Source of the DNA: Dasypus novemcinctus
Lineage: Eukaryota > Chordata > Mammalia > Cingulata > Dasypodidae
NCBI RefSeq assembly: GCF_030445035.2
Contig: NC_080694.1
Span: 72,989,147-73,053,146, forward strand
Length of the DNA stretch: 64,000 bases
Direction of reading: 5' to 3'
The notes under the pieces are model-generated. The model worked only from the letters and a program-made list of their open reading frames with translations. It did no database searches and was not told the DNA's origin. The position numbers and the translations under genes are program-made. Shown piece after piece: positions 58,441 to 64,000 of this stretch. How positions within the stretch are numbered: position 1 is the first letter of the stretch; each line of letters begins with the position of its first letter.

Positions 58441-59339
58441 ATACCACATGACAGGGAACATATAGACATTCTTTTCATTTTAGGTTTTCTTGATTCTGTT
58501 ATTTTTTTAAGGTTCCTTCCCCTCTCCCCTTATTTTACTCTCTAAACCTTGGTACATCACCTGCAGAGGGCAGCCTGAGAACTGACACTGCAGCCTGAGA
58601 AACTCCTTAGGGGCTGAAGAGGGAAGGCTGTTTTCCCTTGGTAGTGTTTTTGTCTTGTTTTGTTTGTATTTTTGTTCGTTCAATTGCTGCTGTTTGTTTC
58701 TGGCTTTTTGTGTTTCTCCTTACTTTGTTTCCCTTTTTTTCTCTTACCAATTTATTCTACCTACATTCTGTTTTATTTCTTTCATGTTTCTGTCTTCTGT
58801 TTTCTGTTATTTTTCTTTTATTCCACCCCCTTTTTGTTTGGTCTTCAATTTTTTTCTCTCTCTCTTTCTCTCCCCCTTTCTATTTGTACATTTTTGTTTT
58901 TTTAGTTTTGTTTTTTCTTTTCCTCTCTTCTCATAATTCCAGTCTTTCAATTCATTCTATATATTTTCTCATTACATTTTTTCTATTCCACTTTTTTATT
59001 CTTATTTCTCTGTGTTTCTTATGATTTTTTACTAATGTCAATTATTTATTTTCTTAGGTCTTCTACAGTTCCTCTTCTTTGCTTTTTATTATGATGAATA
59101 TTACTCTTTTTCTCTTCCTATCTGTTTCATTTCTCTGGTCCTACTTTTGTTCCAAGGGAACATAAACAACAGAAGAAAATAGAATAAGTGGAATGAAGTG
59201 TCAAAGTGAAACGTTACCCCAAACACAAAAACAACAAAATAAAACCCTAGAGGAGAAAGAGAATCCATCCAACCAAATATACCCATCAAGATAAACAGAT
59301 GTCTAGACATCAGCAAAAAAATTACAAGCCATATTAAGA

Positions 59340-59990
59340 AACTGGAAGACATGGCTCAGTCCAACAAACAAACTGAGAAAACAGGAGGAGTTGCAGAACC
59401 TGGAACAACTACTCAGAGATGTCTAAACAAATATCATGAAACAACTTAAGTTAAGGAAGAATTTCAGGATATTAAGAAGACACTGGGAAAACACACCAAA
59501 GAAATTGTAAACATACATAAAAAGATAATGGATATGATGGTGATGAGTGACACAATGCAATAAATAAAAAATATAATTGAAATGTATGATAGCAAATTTA
59601 AACAGGCAGGGGAAAGAATCAGTGATGTGGAAGGCAGTACATCTGAAATCAGAAAGTAGAAGAGATAGGTGAAAAGAAATAATCCAGCAGGGACTTAGGG
59701 ACATGAATGACAACACAAAACACTCAACCATACCATCATAGGCATCCCAGAAAGAGAAGAGAAGGAAAAGGGGCAGAAGGAATGTTGGATGAAGTAATGG
59801 CTGAAAATTTCACAACTCTATTGAGGGATATGGGCATACATGTCCAGGAAGCATGGTGCACCACAAACAGTATAAATCCTAACAGACTTTCCCCGAGACA
59901 CATACTTGTCAAATTGCCCAATGCTCAAAACAAAGAAAGAATACTGAAAGTTGCAAGAGAAAAGAGCTCCATCACATACAAGGGAAGCTT
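59340..59990 (+). pseudogene. LINE-1 ORF1 relic of element D
   Basis: The coiled-coil N-terminal part (about 59350-59660) is followed by the RNA-binding part at 59707-59990, with MLDEVMAENFTTLLRDMGI, RHILVKLPNAQNKERILKVA and SSITYKGS. The C-terminal end of ORF1 is missing. Just after YKGS the frame runs into ORF2 endonuclease sequence. Confidence 0.8.
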
Positions 59991-59994
59991 AATA

Positions 59995-62400
59995 AGATTG
60001 AATGTTAATAGCTTAAACTCTCCAATGAAGATACACAGATTGGCAGAATGAATAAGGAAATATGTCACATCTATATACTGTCTACAAGAAACACACCTTA
60101 CATCCATGGATGCAAGGTGGCTGAAAGTGAATAGCTGGAAAACAATTTTACATGCAAACAATAACCAAAGCAGGGTAGGAGGAGCTATAATAATATCAGA
60201 CAAAATAGACTTTAAATACAAAACTATTATAAGAGACAAAGCAGGCCACTATATATAAATGGAAGGTCTAGTCTATTAAGAAGAAAGAACAATCACAAAC
60301 ATTCATGCACCTAAGCAGGGTGCCTCAAAATATGTGAAGCAAACATTGAAAAACCTAACTGGAAAAAATAGATGACTCTACAATTTTAGTGGGGACTTTA
60401 ATACACCTTATCACCATTATACAGAACATCTCAACAGAAAATCAAGGAAATAAAGTCCTTTAATAATACATTAGATGATCTGGACCTAATAGAAATTTTA
60501 AAAATATTACATCCAAATACAGTGGGATATAAATTCTTCTTGAGCACAGATGCATCATTCTCCAGGATAGAGCTAATGCTATGCCACAGAACTTCTCTCA
60601 GTGAATTCAGAAACATTGAAATTATATAAAGTAATTTCTCTGACTACAATGCAGTGAACTGGGACATCAGTAAGGCACACAGAAGCAGATCAGGGACAAG
60701 GATGTGGAAGCTAAACAACATACACTTAGACAATCAGTGGGTCAAGAAGGAAATTGCAAAAGAAATCAGTAACTACTTTGAAATGAACAAAAATGGCAAC
60801 ACAACATATCAAAACCTATGGGATGCAGCAAAAGCTTTAATGAGAGGGAAATTCAAAGCCACAAATGCCTATATTAATAAAGAAGTTAAAATTAATGGCC
60901 TAACTGCACATCTGGAGCAGTTAGCAAAAGAAAATCAAACCAACTCTAAAGGAAGTAGAAAGAAGGAAATAACAAAGATTAGAGCAGAGGTAAATGAAAT
61001 TGAAAATAGGAAAGCACTAGAAAAAATAAACAAAACAAAAGCTGGCTCTTTGAAAAAATTCATAAAATTGACAAACCCTTACCTAGACTAACAAAGGAAA
61101 AAAAAGAGAAAAGATGCAAATACCTAAAATAAGAAACAAGGAAGAGGATATCTCCATTGACCCCACAGAAATAAAGAATATCATAAGAAGATTCTTGGAA
61201 ACATTTTATGCCAACAAGAAGGATAAGTTAGATGAAACAGACAAATTCCTAGAAGCACATAAGGAGCCTACATTGACAAAGAATAATCTACTGAATGCAA
61301 CAAACCAGTCACAAGTAATGAGATTGAATTAGTCATCAAAAACCTCATAATTAAGAAGAGCCCAGGACCAAATGGCTTCACAGGTGGATTCTACCAAACT
61401 ATCTGGAAAGAATTAACAGTAATCTGCTTAAACTCTTCCAAAAACTAGATGTGAAGGGAACATTGCCTAACTCTTTCTATGATGCCAAAATAACCCTAGT
61501 GTCAAAGCCAAACAATGATGACATAAAACAGGAAATATACTGACCAAGTTCTCTAAAGAATGTTAAAAGGTGTTAAAATCCTCAACAAAATACTTGACAA
61601 TCATATTCAACAACACAAGGAATGAATTATACATTGTCACCAAATGGGTTCACCCCTGGTATGCAAGGATGGTTCAATATAAGAAAATCAAACAATGTAA
61701 TACACCATGTAAACAGATTGAAAGAAAAAAATCACATGATCATCTCTAGAGATGCTGAAAAAGCATTCAACAAATGACAGCACACTTCCCTGATAAAAGC
61801 ACTTCAAAAGACAGGAATAGAAGGAAACTTCCTCAATATGATATAGGATATTTATGAAAATCCCACAACTACAAGTAACATTCTATTCAATGGTGAAACC
61901 CTAAAATCTTACCCTCTAAGATCTAGAACAAGACAAGGATGCTCAGTGACACTGCTCTTATATAACATAATGTTAGAAGTACTTACTTGAGAACTTAGAC
62001 AAGAAAAAGATATAAAAGACACCAAAATTGGAAAGGAAGAAGTAAAATTTCACTATTTGCAGATGACATGATCTAATACTTCAAAAGCCCTGAGAATTCA
62101 AAAGCAAGACTTCTAAAATTTATAAATGAGTTCAGTAATGTTGCAGGTTATAAGATTAATGTGCAAAAATCAGCAGCATTTCTTTACTCCAATAATTAGC
62201 AATCTGAGGAGGAAATCAAGAAAAAAAAATCCCATTTACAATAGCAACTAAAAGAATCAAATAACTAGGAATAAATTTAAGTAAGATGTGAAGGAGCTGT
62301 ATGCAGAAAACTACATAACACTGTTAAAAGAATTCAATGAAGATCTAAATAAATGGAATAATATTCCCTGTTACAGCTGTAAGAAGGAATGCAGTAATAA
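59995..62400 (+). pseudogene. LINE-1 ORF2 relic of element D
   Basis: Starts within the endonuclease (LNVNSLNSPMKIHRLAE, then SIYCLQETHLTS after a stop). A long frame at 60654-61091 covers the region between endonuclease and RT (AKALMRGKFKATNAYINKEV). RT blocks follow near 61740 (GATGCTGAAAAAGCATTCAA) and 62055 (TTTGCAGATGACATG, the FADD-type catalytic motif). Stops and frameshifts are numerous. Confidence 0.85.
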
Positions 62401-63460
62401 CACATGGGATAACATGGATGAACCTTGAAGACCCTATGTTGGGTGAAGTAATCCAGGCACTGAAGGACAAGTATTACATGACTTCATGGATATGACTTAA
62501 TCAAATTGAGCACACTCACATAGCTAGAGTCTGGAAGTTAGGTTTACAGGAGACAGAAACAGAGTAGAGGATTGTGAGCCAATGCATATATGGGCAAATC
62601 TATAATAAGTTTGAAGGGTATAGTTGTGCAGTAGTGGTGCAGTGATGCTGTGGGATTGGCCAACGAAGTCCTTGAAGGGGGTGGGGGGGTTCCCTGTTCA
62701 TGGAACTGGGGGGAGGTTTGGGAGAGGGAACAGATGAACTCTGGGGATTTGTGGGTTAGTGGTTGAAAATACAACATTCAGAATGCTTTTTGGCAATTAT
62801 GTCAGGGGAGAGTTACTTGTTTGGGGTGTTGGATGAGGGAGCATGCAGGACAGGCTGCATCTGGGGAGGTTTCCAGGGATTATGTGAGTATTCCTCTTGT
62901 CATAGTGCATTGTATCAGTGGGTAGAGACCCACACAATGAATGGGCAGATGTAGTTTTCACATCCTGGGGAGTCCAGCAATGTTCTCAAATAAAGGGGTG
63001 GGAGTCTCTCAAGAGCATAAGACATAATAGTATGTCAAACTCTCAATACTGTTGCAAGTAATCATGCATCTTGTTTTTCAAGGATTGAAGCTTGGTGGTT
63101 GCCATGAGTCCTGAGGGGGGAGGAGGGAGTATTAGAATAGATGGAACATGGGACATTTTAGTGGTATTGGAACTGTTCTACATGATCTTGCAATGATGAA
63201 AACAGGCCATGCTAAATTTCATCACAATTTATTAAAGTGTATGGACCAAAATGTAAACCATAATGTAAATCATTGACTATGGTTAGTAGCAATGCTTGAT
63301 ATTTGTACATCATTTGTAACAAATATACCATCCACATGTAAATATTATTAATAGGAGAAAGGGGAAAGGGGAGAGTATGTTGGATATAAGGGAATCCACT
63401 ATATTTTTATGTGATTGTTCTGTAACCTAAAGCTTCTCTGAAGATAAAATGGAAAAAAAA
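62401..63460 (+). other. 3' UTR of LINE-1 element D
   Basis: Non-coding. Contains a G-run at 62677-62689, a GTAGAGACCCACACAAT block (62922-62938) shared with 32860-32880, and a terminal A-rich stretch. Confidence 0.7.
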
Positions 63461-64000
63461 ATAAGACACTGAGGGAATAAATGAAAGAAAAGGTCACTGT
63501 ACATAGAAGACAACAGATTTTAAGTGATGAAAGACATAATGCCAATTTTTAAAATTTTGTTTTATTATTTCAAATTCTTTTTAAATGTTTTGTATTTTAT
63601 TTGTTATTTTTAAAACTATCATTATTATTTCATTTTATTTTTTATTTTATTCAGTCATTTTGTTGGCATCATTTTTGAAGTAGTTTTGGATCAAAGAAGG
63701 GTCAAAACTGTGGCAGGGAAGGACAGTGAGTGTGGGGTGTCAGCGACAGGAGATGCATAGGAGGAGGTTCACCTGGCATACCTAGAAGGCATATAAATGT
63801 GTTCAAGTATTCATGAAGAACTGTCACTGGGAGTGGAGTTCCACACACAAAAAAACAAGAATATCCAGTTCTCATCCTGGGGAGTTCTGCCACATTCTCT
63901 AATGGGAGAGCAAGAATACCCTAAGTATAGGGCCAGTGACTAGTAAAGGAGGACTGACCATTAATGGGTTCTTGATATTGAAGGCTGTACTTACAAACCC
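63461..64000 (+). mobile_element. AT-rich stretch followed by another LINE-1 3' UTR fragment
   Basis: 63540-63690 is very T-rich. 63700-64000 shares TATCCAGTTCTCATCCTGGG, GAGTTCTGCCACATTCTCTA, TTGATATTGAAGGCTGTACT and TTACAAACC blocks with 32890-33030. The fragment runs past the end of the window. Confidence 0.6.

Larger units (their letters stand above)
57750..63460 (+). mobile_element. LINE-1 element D, plus strand
   Basis: A probable 5' UTR (57750-59200, with a nested SINE and a pyrimidine-rich tract at 58640-59060) is followed by an ORF1 relic (about 59340-59990), an ORF2 relic (about 59995-62400) and a 3' UTR ending in an A-rich tail near 63451-63464. All frames are broken. The exact 5' end is uncertain. 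Confidence 0.75.

Noticed and set aside
58638-59024. A 128-residue Phe/Leu-rich membrane-protein-like frame
   Set aside because: Three overlapping frames give the same composition. It is the pyrimidine-rich LINE-1 5' UTR tract.

Overview
The window is a mammalian, almost certainly xenarthran, stretch of genome. The organism is most likely the nine-banded armadillo. The main evidence is a tRNA-derived SINE of the armadillo-type (DAS) structure at 22208-22573. Old mammal-wide repeats (MIR, L2, a MER5-like hAT element, an ERV-L pol relic) and an intact family-14 olfactory receptor agree with this. I see only one apparently functional host gene, the single-exon olfactory receptor on the minus strand at 36366-37328. 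Most of the rest is retroelement.

Left third (1-17215): the 3' part of an LTR (1-279) abuts a minus-strand LINE-1 (280-4070), then an ORF1-only LINE-1 fragment (4071-5204), then the 3' tail of another minus-strand LINE-1. That tail is split at a 6-bp AACAAC target duplication by a GC-rich, plus-strand provirus (ERV1, 5305-15410). ERV1 has ~0.9-kb LTRs that differ by less than about 1 % by eye, a tRNA-Lys1,2 primer site, a leader with a splice donor, a broken gag, a -1 frameshift signal, one long pro-pol frame, a spliced env, a post-env region that looks like the relic of a second envelope, and a polypurine tract. Pro-pol is betaretrovirus-like, whereas SU-TM is gammaretrovirus-like. The integrase catalytic Glu is Gly. 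Between the 5' LTR and the primer site lies a perfect ~110-bp copy of the host sequence that flanks the 3' LTR. This is the oddest structure in the window.

Middle (17216-33800): a nearly full-length minus-strand LINE-1 carries a nested DAS-type SINE and a nested 28S rRNA retrocopy. Beyond it is a LINE-1 5' UTR with about ten ~110-bp tandem promoter monomers, then an unidentified dispersed repeat, a MIR, an internally deleted LINE-1 (29116-32640) and a LINE-1 3' UTR fragment.

Right half (33800-64000): AT-rich sequence with the olfactory receptor and a duplicated copy of its 3' end just downstream. Next come scattered old repeats and a second, older provirus on the minus strand (ERV2, 45512-51929). 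ERV2 has ~480-bp LTRs, a tRNA-Pro primer site and a polypurine tract but no recognisable gag, pol or env. After it are a probable solo LTR, tetranucleotide arrays, an ERV-L pol relic (minus), the second copy of the unidentified repeat, and a plus-strand LINE-1 with ORF1 and ORF2 relics.

There is no operon-like cooperation among genes. The genes that work together are those of each retroelement, and all of these look damaged. Repeat boundaries are by eye, good to roughly 10-50 bp unless a junction is stated.
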